Assembly: GCA_036658435.1 (NCBI GenBank)
Contig: JAVXEO010000011.1
Coordinates: 1-45,958, forward strand
Direction of reading: 5' to 3'
DNA: 45,958 nucleotides
From: DIGJ01 sp036658435
GTDB taxonomy: Bacteria > Bacillota > Clostridia > Lachnospirales > Lachnospiraceae
Below the pieces are notes generated by a model. That model was not told the DNA's origin. It did not search any database and saw only the letters and a program-made list of their open reading frames with translations. Of the stretch, positions 1-7,990 are shown piece after piece. Made by a program: the position numbers and the translations under genes. How positions within the stretch are numbered: position 1 is the first letter of the stretch; the number at the start of each line of letters is the position of its first letter.

Positions 1-966
1 AAATTAGCATACGCTTATTTATCACGTTTTATTCCGGACTTGATTTTACTAGATATTATGATGCCTGAGATTAGTGGATTTGACGTTATGCATACTATAA
101 AAAGAACGGAAGCGTGGAAAAATATACCGGTTATTTTTCTCACTGCCGAACGAGGTGCGGATACGGAGTCTAGTTGTTTTGATGAGGGTGCAGTCGATTT
201 TGTTTTCAAACCGTTTACGCCGAAAGCGGTATTGAGCAGGATACGCAGAACATTAGAACTGGAAGAATATCGAAAAAATCTTGAGGAAATTGCCAGGGAA
301 CAGGCTGGAAAAATAGTTGAACAGAGTAATAAACTCATTGCAATTCAACAAGAAGTAATTGTTAGCATGGCAAATCTAATTGAGAGTAGAGATGGCTGTA
401 CAGGTGGACACGTAAAGCGAACCAGTAAATATGTAAAAATTTTAGCTTTGGAATTAAAGAAAATGGGCTTTTTTAAAGAAGAATTAACAGATACCTATAT
501 TTCAACTCTTTATAAAGCAGCACCCATGCATGACATTGGAAAAATCATAGTGCCTGATTACATTTTGAAAAGCAAAGAAAAACTTACAACGGAAGAATTT
601 AAGATAATGCAGGGCCATTCTGCTGCAGGAGCCGACATCATTCAAAAAAATATAGGGAAAATTGAAGAACAAAAATATATAGAGATTGCGGTTAATATGG
701 CACACTATCATCACGAAAGATGGAATGGAAATGGGTATCCCAAAGGATTGAAGGGAAATGAAATACCTCTTGCTGCAAGAATTATGGCATTTGCAGATGT
801 ATTTGATGCCTTAACGTCGGAACGAAGATATAAGCCAAAAAATTCAATTGAGGAAAGCTTTGCAATTATAGAAGATGAAAAAGGGAAGCAATTTGATCCG
901 GTTATTACAGAGGTGTTCTTGAGTATCAAACCCATATTAGCCGATATGGTCAGAAGTGAAAATTGA
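1..966 (+). CDS. REC-HD-GYP response regulator, probable cyclic-di-GMP phosphodiesterase (5' end outside window)
   Basis: The reading frame is open from base 1, so the gene starts upstream of the window; the TTG at 40 lies inside the receiver domain and is not a credible start. The visible part begins with the second half of a receiver domain: the phospho-acceptor Asp is at 52-54 in LLDIMMPEISGFD, and the conserved Lys is in FKPF. A short coiled linker follows, then an HD-GYP domain with HDIGK (His-Asp at 529-534) and HHERWNGNGYP (GYP at 733-741). In known family members these residues bind the metal centre that hydrolyses c-di-GMP. The stop is 12 bases before the hybrid kinase, which suggests one operon, and the kinase's phosphorelay is a plausible partner. 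Substrate is inferred from family; domain identity is clear. Confidence 0.93.
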   Translation, partial: KLAYAYLSRFIPDLILLDIMMPEISGFDVMHTIKRTEAWKNIPVIFLTAERGADTESSCFDEGAVDFVFKPFTPKAVLSRIRRTLELEEYRKNLEEIAREQAGKIVEQSNKLIAIQQEVIVSMANLIESRDGCTGGHVKRTSKYVKILALELKKMGFFKEELTDTYISTLYKAAPMHDIGKIIVPDYILKSKEKLTTEEFKIMQGHSAAGADIIQKNIGKIEEQKYIEIAVNMAHYHHERWNGNGYPKGLKGNEIPLAARIMAFADVFDALTSERRYKPKNSIEESFAIIEDEKGKQFDPVITEVFLSIKPILADMVRSEN

Positions 967-978
967 GGGAGATTCGAA

Positions 979-3900
979 ATGAAGAAAAAAACAATGGTAA
1001 AAAAACATAATTTTATTGGAATTTGGGTGGGAATTCTTCTTATTTGTGCTCTTCAAAGTGGTATTAAATTCAAAGAGGCCTATTCGGCAATTATAAAACA
1101 GACAGAGGATGCCCTTGCTTATTCTAATTTAGAGTATAGCAGCATGACAAGAGAATGGCTGAATGGTTTTGGAAACTTATTGGATTCTCTTGCAGTAGAA
1201 ACAGGAGAACGTGCCTTATATACAAACCGCGAAGAAATGGAAGACTACTTGAATAAACGTCTGGAACCTTTTTCAGATGTACTGTCTGTTTATATGTCTA
1301 CCATAGAAAATGTAATGATTGATTCTACGAAATGGAGACCGGATGCCAGCTTTATTGCACAAGAAAGAGAATGGTATATTAAAGGAAAAAACAGCGATAA
1401 AATTGTATACGTGGATCCTTATGTGGATGCACAGACTGGGAAAAAGGTTTTGTCTATTTCAAAAAAAATTGTTACAAATGGAAAATTTCAAGGCGTAATG
1501 GCAATGGATATTGTCACAAATGTATTAAGTGATTTTATTCGAAAATCCGTTACCCAGGATGGTCAGTATGCGTTTTTAACCGATCAGCGTGGAAATATTT
1601 TAATACATCCGGATAAAATATTAACGGCAAAAAATGGGGAGTCCGTTGCCTTGGAAAGCCTATCCGAAAATTATAAAAATATTGCCAGAGCCGTTCGTAC
1701 AGGAGATACCGGTACAAGTATAAGAATAAAAAATTATAAAGGACAGGAAGCATTTATGACACTTGCAATCATTCCGGAAACGGAATGGCGTATTGTATCT
1801 TCCTATCCGGCAAGATATGAAAAGCAGGCAATCGTTCGGGAGATGTTTTCTACAATTACCGCATTGATTGCCAGCATATCCGCTCTGTTCTTTTTGGAAA
1901 TATGCGGTACTGCCATTCAGGCAAGTATGGCAGATAAAATGGAAAAAACCATTCAAGAACTGCAATTGGCCAAAAAAAGTAAAGATGATTTTCTTGCCAA
2001 TATGTCTCATGAAATTCGTACACCAATGAATGCCGTTTGTGGAATGAGTGAATTGATTTTACGAGAAGAAGGAATATCACAAACGGTGCGTGAGAATAGC
2101 TTTAATATACAAATTGCAGGAAGAAGTTTGTTGGGAATTATTAATAATATCCTTGACTTTTCAAAAATAGAATCAGGAAAAATGGAACTGATCGAAGATA
2201 CCTATAATATTGCATCTATCTTAAATGATATTTTAAACCTATCGATGATTAGAAAAGGTGAGAAAAAATTAGAAATTATTGCGGACTGTGACCCTAATAT
2301 TCCAATTGGTTTGATTGGAGATGAAACAAAAATCCGACAAGTAATACTTAATTTGATGACCAATGCAGTAAAATACACAGAGCAGGGAATGGTGGTTCTG
2401 GAGGTATCGGCAAGAGAAGAAACATACGGTGTTAACCTGAGAATTTCAATTAAAGATACAGGAATAGGGATGACAAAACAGAGCATGGAAAAATTGTTCG
2501 GAAGTTTTAGTCAACTGGATACAAAGAAAAATCGGGCAATTGAGGGTACCGGACTTGGACTGGCAATTTCGAAACGTCTGGTAAGTTTAATGGGTGGATT
2601 TATTCAAGTAGTCAGTACCTACGGAGAAGGATCTGAGTTTATCGTAACCATTCCCCAGAAAGTATCGGATAAAAAGCATTTTGTATCCATCAAAGATATC
2701 GATAAAATTAAAATAGCGGTGTATATCCATGAGGATAAATTTAAAATGGATTGTATCAATAAAAAATACAGTCAATTATTTTTGAACATCTCAGAACCAT
2801 TACATATTAATTGCAGAAGAATGAAGACCTTATGGGAACTGAAAGAAAACCTGAATAACGGCAGTTACACACATGTGTTCATTGGGAAGGAAGAATATTT
2901 AGAGGATAATGACTATTTTGCAGAACTCAGTAAAGAAGTAATGGTAGTGGTGGCTCAGGATAGAGAAGGGGAAATAAAAGTTCCCAATACATTGCGACAA
3001 GTGTATAAACCATTTTACATCTTATCGGTTGCCAATATACTCAATGGAGAAAGTATTCTGGATATACTTGGAAAGGCTAATGATTACAGTGGCGAACGAT
3101 TTAAAGCACCTACGGCGAAAATATTGATTGTAGATGATAATGAAATGAATCTAAAAGTTGCTATGGGATTAATGAAAATATATGATATGCAAATCTTTAC
3201 AGCAATTAGTGGAGAAGAATCCATTCATAAACTGCAGCAGAAGGATTTTGACCTTGTTTTTATGGATCATATGATGCCTGGAATGGATGGGGTAGAGGCA
3301 GTCGATATTATTAGAAAAATGGATGGAGAATACTACCAAAAGATTCCCATTATTGCGTTAACAGCAAATGCGGTAAATGGAGTTCGCGAAATGTTTATAG
3401 AACATGGTTTCCAAGATTTTGTGGCAAAACCTATTGAAACCTCCGCGTTGGAAAGAACGCTGCTAAAATGGCTGCCAAAAGAAAAAATAGGAAAAAGAAG
3501 CAGTAATTTTGTAAGTACAACCATTCAAGAACAAGAAATATGGAAGAATCATCATTTTCAGTGTATGGATGAAAAGACAGGTCTCCATTACAGTGGAGAA
3601 AATATGCAGCAGTATGAAAATTTTCTTACAATATTTTTAAATAGCAGTAAGAAAAGTAAATATGAACTAGAAGATACCTACAATCAAAAAGACTGGAAAA
3701 ATTATGCCATTCATATTCATGCATTAAAGAGTACCTCTTTGGTTATAGGTGCTGTGAAATTGTCAGACATTGCTAAAGCATTGGAAGAAGCAGCAAAAAA
3801 TGGGAATGATACCTTTGTCCGGGAAAATCATGATAAGGCAATGGAGGAATACCAGAACGTATTAAAAGAAATACAAGAAGCTTTTCCGAAAGATTCGGTA

Positions 3901-4149
3901 TGTCCGGTTACATCATTTATAGAGTTAACAGAAGACCAACTGAAAGAAGGACTACTAAAAGTAAAACAGGCAGCGGAAAACTTTGATCAAGAAGAAGTAA
4001 AAAAGGAATTAAGCGCATTAGAAAAATTTACATTTAAAGAAGAAAAAATGGAAGAGATACTTTTACCTGCCAAAGAAGGAAATTTGGATTTTGCTTTTGA
4101 TATTGTAATGGAGGAAATGGATGCATTATATAAAAAATTTTTCGGATAG
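979..4149 (+). CDS. Membrane hybrid sensor histidine kinase (Cache sensor, HisKA-HATPase, pseudo-receiver, receiver, HPt)
   Basis: A 1056-residue phosphorelay kinase. TM1 is at about residues 13-31 and TM2 at about 288-310; the region between is a dCache-like extracellular sensor (for example REWYIKGK, DPYVDAQTG, AFLTDQRGNILIHP). No HAMP domain follows TM2; a short coiled coil leads straight to the H-box SHEIRTPMN (His344). The ATPase domain shows the N-box NLMTNAVKYTEQG, DTGIGM and GTGLGLAISKRLV. About residues 570-700 look like a degenerate receiver without the acidic pocket. A true receiver follows with VDDNE and Asp763 in FMDHMMPGMDG, then an HPt domain with His914 in HIHALKSTS. About 90 further helical residues end the protein. 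The ATG at 979 follows GAGGGA (965-970). The sensor is a close paralogue of the one in the chemoreceptor at 5037. The sensed ligand is unknown. Confidence 0.93.
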   Translation: MKKKTMVKKHNFIGIWVGILLICALQSGIKFKEAYSAIIKQTEDALAYSNLEYSSMTREWLNGFGNLLDSLAVETGERALYTNREEMEDYLNKRLEPFSDVLSVYMSTIENVMIDSTKWRPDASFIAQEREWYIKGKNSDKIVYVDPYVDAQTGKKVLSISKKIVTNGKFQGVMAMDIVTNVLSDFIRKSVTQDGQYAFLTDQRGNILIHPDKILTAKNGESVALESLSENYKNIARAVRTGDTGTSIRIKNYKGQEAFMTLAIIPETEWRIVSSYPARYEKQAIVREMFSTITALIASISALFFLEICGTAIQASMADKMEKTIQELQLAKKSKDDFLANMSHEIRTPMNAVCGMSELILREEGISQTVRENSFNIQIAGRSLLGIINNILDFSKIESGKMELIEDTYNIASILNDILNLSMIRKGEKKLEIIADCDPNIPIGLIGDETKIRQVILNLMTNAVKYTEQGMVVLEVSAREETYGVNLRISIKDTGIGMTKQSMEKLFGSFSQLDTKKNRAIEGTGLGLAISKRLVSLMGGFIQVVSTYGEGSEFIVTIPQKVSDKKHFVSIKDIDKIKIAVYIHEDKFKMDCINKKYSQLFLNISEPLHINCRRMKTLWELKENLNNGSYTHVFIGKEEYLEDNDYFAELSKEVMVVVAQDREGEIKVPNTLRQVYKPFYILSVANILNGESILDILGKANDYSGERFKAPTAKILIVDDNEMNLKVAMGLMKIYDMQIFTAISGEESIHKLQQKDFDLVFMDHMMPGMDGVEAVDIIRKMDGEYYQKIPIIALTANAVNGVREMFIEHGFQDFVAKPIETSALERTLLKWLPKEKIGKRSSNFVSTTIQEQEIWKNHHFQCMDEKTGLHYSGENMQQYENFLTIFLNSSKKSKYELEDTYNQKDWKNYAIHIHALKSTSLVIGAVKLSDIAKALEEAAKNGNDTFVRENHDKAMEEYQNVLKEIQEAFPKDSVCPVTSFIELTEDQLKEGLLKVKQAAENFDQEEVKKELSALEKFTFKEEKMEEILLPAKEGNLDFAFDIVMEEMDALYKKFFG

Positions 4150-4160
4150 AGGTGAACAAG

Positions 4161-5012
4161 ATGCAAAAAGTGAAGATATCAACAGAGTGTGTGTGTGACA
4201 TTTCAAGTGATATATTAAAAAAATTTGAAATTCCTAATATGTATTACTACATTCAAACCCAAGAAGGAAGATTTCGCGATGGAGAAGAAATTTCCTCGGA
4301 TAACTTAAATGATTATGTTAACACACAGGCAAAAGAGGCTATTTCCATTCCGCCGGAGGAAGAAGACTACCGTAATTTTTTTAAGAAGGAGTATAAAAAA
4401 GACTGCGCCCTGCTTCACATTTGTATGGCAAAAAATTCCAGCAATGGATATATAAATGCACAAATTGCGGCAAAAGAATTTGATAATATTTATATATTTG
4501 ATTCAGGACATTTATCAGGAGGAATGGGAATTATCACCTTGTGTGCAGCACAAATGGCAAAAAAAGGAAATAGCTTGGAAGAAATTTTAAAAAAACTAGA
4601 AGAATTAAGAGAATGTGTGAGCAGTAGCTTTGTAGTTCAACATACAGAACGAATGTATCGGAATGGAAAGATAGATAAAAATGTAAATAAAATTTGCAAA
4701 TATTTTTCAATTCATCCTCTATTGACTATGAAAAATAGTAAAATAAAAATTCATGGATTCTATTTAGGAAATATGGAATCTTATTACAAAAAATATATTC
4801 GGCAGTTACTCAAAAATAAATCCATAGATACTCGTATTATGTTTGTTAATTATGCGGGGATTTCCGTGGAGATGCAAAACAAAATTCTTGAAGAAATTGC
4901 AAAATATAATAAAATTGATAAAGTTATTATGCAGCAATCATCGGCTACCATATCAAGTAACTGTGGTTTTGGAACGTTTGGACTGTTGTTTATACAGAAA
5001 AAAGCGTATTGA
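4161..5012 (+). CDS. DegV family protein (fatty-acid-binding fold), divergent
   Basis: 283 residues. The ATG at 4161 is chosen over the GTG at 4152, because that GTG is part of the ribosome binding site AGGTG (4150-4154). DegV/FakB proteins bind a fatty acid and in several Firmicutes deliver it to the FakA kinase. Family features seen here are an N-terminal DISSDI strand-helix, the central FDSGHLSGGMG, and the C-terminal NCGFGTFGLLF that matches the usual HxGPGxxG loop region. Segments that usually read TSQPS and SGLSGTY are replaced by SIPPEEED and AKNSSNGY, so lipid binding may differ. It sits between two genes with the same Cache sensor, 11 bases after the kinase stop and 24 bases before the chemoreceptor. 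No FakA is in the window. Family call is fairly sure; ligand is not. Confidence 0.8.
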   Translation: MQKVKISTECVCDISSDILKKFEIPNMYYYIQTQEGRFRDGEEISSDNLNDYVNTQAKEAISIPPEEEDYRNFFKKEYKKDCALLHICMAKNSSNGYINAQIAAKEFDNIYIFDSGHLSGGMGIITLCAAQMAKKGNSLEEILKKLEELRECVSSSFVVQHTERMYRNGKIDKNVNKICKYFSIHPLLTMKNSKIKIHGFYLGNMESYYKKYIRQLLKNKSIDTRIMFVNYAGISVEMQNKILEEIAKYNKIDKVIMQQSSATISSNCGFGTFGLLFIQKKAY

Positions 5013-5036
5013 TTAAAAATAGAGGGGGAGAACATT

Positions 5037-7019
5037 ATGAAAAAAAAGGCATCACTAACAAAATATATTTTCTGGGGAATTCTTGGAGGCGTTCTCGTTA
5101 TCTGTATTCTGCAAAGTGGCATGAAATTTTATACGGCATATTCAGCCATTGTAAGACAAACAAGGGATGCACTTCTATATTCTAATTTGGAATACAGTAC
5201 AATGACAAGAGAATGGCTGAATAAATTTAGTGGTCTGTTAGAGTCTTTTGCCGCAGAAACCGGAGAACGTGCTTTATATACGGATCGAGATGAAATGGAA
5301 AAATATTTAAAAAAACGCCTGGTGCCTTATTCGGATGTGCTGTCTGTTTATATGTCTACGGTTGAAAATGTAATGATTGATTCTACTAATTGGAGACCCG
5401 ATGAGAGCTATATTGCACAGGAACGGGAGTGGTATATAAAAGCCAAGGACACGAATGAAACGGTATATATTGATCCCTATGTGGATGCACAGACCGGACA
5501 AATGGTGTTGTCTATTTCTAAAAAAATTGTTACAAACGGTAAATTTCAAGGGGTAATGGCAATGGATATCGTTACCGACGTATTGAGTGGCTTTATTCGT
5601 GAATCGGTTACTCAGGATGACCAATATGCATTTTTAACCGATCAAAATGGAAATATTTTAATACATCCGGATGAAGCATTGACCGCGAAAAACGGTGAAT
5701 TCACTTCTTTAGAAAGCTTATCGGGAGATTATAATAAAATTTTAGATGCCATTCATACAGGAGACACCAGTACCAATATAAGAATTAAAAATTATAAAAA
5801 CCGTGAGGAATTTATGACTGCTGCCGTTATTCCGGAAACAGGATGGCGGATGATATCTGCCTATCCATCCAGATATGAAAAACAGGCGGTAGTTCGGGAA
5901 ATATTCTCTACCATGATGATATTGGCCGGAAGTATATCGGCTTTAATTCTTTTGATTCTTCTGTTTTCACGCAAGTATTTAACGCCGTTTAAGCAGGTGA
6001 CGGAAGTGGTAAAACGTGTGGCAAATGGGGAGCTTTCTGCTAAAACTCAGCATATTGAGAGAAATAGTGCAGAAATTGAAGAACTGCTTTGCGCTATAGA
6101 AGGAATGATGAATCAAAATTCCGGATATATTCAGGAAATAGGAGGGGTGCTTGGAAGGCTGTCAAAGGGGGACCTTACCGTATCGGTAAAAGGAACCTAT
6201 GTAGGCGATTATGCAGGAATTAAAACCTCCCTTCAAGAAATCATTCGTTCTTATAATGCGACTCTTCGAAAAATTCAACTTACGGCGGAGGAGGTTTTTG
6301 AGGGCTCTCTTATTATTTCAGGAAGTGTGGATCAGCTTTCTCAGGACAGTGACAGTCAAGTGAAAAAAATGGATGAGCTTACGGAAACCATTTCTCAAAT
6401 GAAAACACAACTGAATAAAAATGCTGAAAATGCTGAAAATGCCAATCAAGTGGCTCAAAATGCAGGAAAAATACTTACGGAGGGAGATATGCAAATGAAG
6501 GAATTATTGAATTCATTTGCAGAGATGAGCACAGCATCCTCACAAATACGAACGGTAATAAAAAGTATTAACGATATTGCATATAAAACCAATATTTTGG
6601 CTTTAAATGCTGCAGTGGAGGCAGCACGGGCCGGAGAAGCAGGAAAAGGCTTTACTGTGGTGGCAGATGAGGTGCGAAATCTTGCTGCAAAATCGGCAGA
6701 AGCGGCCAATGAAACCGCGGTACTGATTGAAAGATCCGTAGAAGCAGTGGAAAATGGCGTGGAAATTGCAGGAAAAACATCAAAAATCATACAGAAAACT
6801 ATAAATGGGGCTAAGGAAAGTTCAGTTTTAACCGAACAAGTGGCAACGGGGTCTTCTATGCAAGTGGAACGAATGCAGCGTATAAAGGAGGAAATTTACA
6901 TGGTTTCATCCTTGGCAGAGGGAAGTGCTTCCTCTGCACAGAAAAATGCAGAGGCCAGCAGTGGACTTTTTTCACAGGCAGAGACCTTGAAAGAATTGGT
7001 TAGTGCGTTTATAATATGA
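5037..7019 (+). CDS. Methyl-accepting chemotaxis protein with Cache sensor
   Basis: 660 residues. TM1 is at about 10-30, an extracellular dCache-like sensor at about 35-285, TM2 at about 292-313, then a HAMP domain (starting near SRKYLTPFKQV) and a second HAMP-like stretch at about 365-410. The methyl-accepting signalling domain follows; its conserved hairpin tip is NILALNAAVEAARAGEAGKG with VVADEVRNLAAKSAEAA near residue 544. Such receptors control the CheA kinase and flagellar motility. The protein ends without a C-terminal CheR-binding pentapeptide. The ATG at 5037 follows AGAGGGGGAG. The sensor is nearly the same as that of the kinase at 979: both have DSTxWRPD, QEREWYIK and DPYVDAQTG in the same order. 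The two proteins therefore probably detect the same or related ligands. Confidence 0.95.
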   Translation: MKKKASLTKYIFWGILGGVLVICILQSGMKFYTAYSAIVRQTRDALLYSNLEYSTMTREWLNKFSGLLESFAAETGERALYTDRDEMEKYLKKRLVPYSDVLSVYMSTVENVMIDSTNWRPDESYIAQEREWYIKAKDTNETVYIDPYVDAQTGQMVLSISKKIVTNGKFQGVMAMDIVTDVLSGFIRESVTQDDQYAFLTDQNGNILIHPDEALTAKNGEFTSLESLSGDYNKILDAIHTGDTSTNIRIKNYKNREEFMTAAVIPETGWRMISAYPSRYEKQAVVREIFSTMMILAGSISALILLILLFSRKYLTPFKQVTEVVKRVANGELSAKTQHIERNSAEIEELLCAIEGMMNQNSGYIQEIGGVLGRLSKGDLTVSVKGTYVGDYAGIKTSLQEIIRSYNATLRKIQLTAEEVFEGSLIISGSVDQLSQDSDSQVKKMDELTETISQMKTQLNKNAENAENANQVAQNAGKILTEGDMQMKELLNSFAEMSTASSQIRTVIKSINDIAYKTNILALNAAVEAARAGEAGKGFTVVADEVRNLAAKSAEAANETAVLIERSVEAVENGVEIAGKTSKIIQKTINGAKESSVLTEQVATGSSMQVERMQRIKEEIYMVSSLAEGSASSAQKNAEASSGLFSQAETLKELVSAFII

Positions 7020-7068
7020 TATGTTGATTCGAGATTGGCATAAAAAACGTGAAAGGAAGAATTAAAAT

Positions 7069-7935
7069 ATGAAATTATCAAAAAAAATCATGTTAGTAGG
7101 TTTTGCAATGGGTATTTTAAGTATCATGACCATAACACAGAAGGCAGAGGCAGCGAATCCGAAAACAGAGTCTTTCCAAATAAAAAGCACCGTAATAAAT
7201 GAGGTGAATTCCAATATGGATGAAATGACGGCCTATATGAAAGGAGAACATGTTTTATTACCGGTACGTATTATTGGCGAAGCACTTGGCTTTAAAGTAA
7301 CAAGGAATAGAGCGGAAAATTCGGTTTCTATGGAGGATGGAATTGTTAAAACAAGCTTTGTTATTGGAGAAGACCTATACTATAAAGCGAGTGCTTTTGC
7401 TATTGGAATGTCAAAGCCGTCTCCCATAGGAGCAGCACCGGTGATAATTCATGGAAAAACCTATGTTCCCATGGAATTGTTTGATCTGCTTTATGGAAAG
7501 AAAAAGGCAGTTTCAGTAAAAGAAGGTATTTTGCATATAACCCGTGATAATTTCATTTCTTCTAAGATAGATAAAGTAATCGTTAATGGGATACCCATCA
7601 ATCTGATTCCTTTTGAAGCCTTTTTTGATGGGAAAAATACATTGATTCCACTGGATTTACTTGCCGATATACTTAAATTCAAAGTGAATCATAATGAAAA
7701 AGAAAAGTCCTATACCCTTGATAATGGAACGGTACAGTCTACCATTTTTGTTGGAACAGACAGCTACTTTAAAGGGAGCAGTCAGCTTATTGGAATGTCA
7801 AAGCCAAAAAAACTAAAATCAGCGCCTTGGCTTCACCATGAGAAACTATATCTTCCTGTCTCTTTCTTCAACCTTTTATGTGGAGAAGATACCATTACAG
7901 TAAAAGAGGATAGTATGAGCATCTTAACAAAATAA
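7069..7935 (+). CDS. Secreted protein with two copper-amine-oxidase-N-like (stalk) domains
   Basis: 288 residues with a clear signal peptide (KLSKK, hydrophobic stretch, then a likely cut after QKAEA near residue 28). The mature part is two copies of one unit. Copy 1 (about 47-148) holds LLPVRIIGEALGFKV, YYKASAFAIGMSKP and KTYVPMELFDLLYG. Copy 2 (about 165-285) holds LIPLDLLADILKFKV, YFKGSSQLIGMSKP and KLYLPVSFFNLLCG. This is the pattern of the so-called copper amine oxidase N-terminal domain found on many clostridial surface proteins. No catalytic domain is attached, so it is not an oxidase. It is the last gene of the signalling block and could present or bind an extracellular ligand for the Cache receptors; that role is inference from position only. 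Confidence 0.82.
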   Translation: MKLSKKIMLVGFAMGILSIMTITQKAEAANPKTESFQIKSTVINEVNSNMDEMTAYMKGEHVLLPVRIIGEALGFKVTRNRAENSVSMEDGIVKTSFVIGEDLYYKASAFAIGMSKPSPIGAAPVIIHGKTYVPMELFDLLYGKKKAVSVKEGILHITRDNFISSKIDKVIVNGIPINLIPFEAFFDGKNTLIPLDLLADILKFKVNHNEKEKSYTLDNGTVQSTIFVGTDSYFKGSSQLIGMSKPKKLKSAPWLHHEKLYLPVSFFNLLCGEDTITVKEDSMSILTK

Positions 7936-7941
7936 CCGTTA

Positions 7942-7975
7942 AAAAAAAGTAGATATAATAATATCTACTTTTTTT
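7942..7975. terminator. Bidirectional intrinsic terminator between convergent genes
   Basis: A 15-bp perfect stem, AAAAAAAGTAGATAT (7942-7956) with its complement at 7961-7975 and the loop AATA. It has a T-run on the right and an A-run on the left, so it can end transcription in both directions. It lies between the stalk-domain gene (+) and the repressor-kinase gene (-). Confidence 0.88.
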
Positions 7976-7990
7976 GTGGACCTTAACGAA

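Noticed and set aside
4152..4160. GTG start for the DegV protein
   Set aside because: It overlaps the AGGTG ribosome binding site, which is well spaced from the ATG at 4161.
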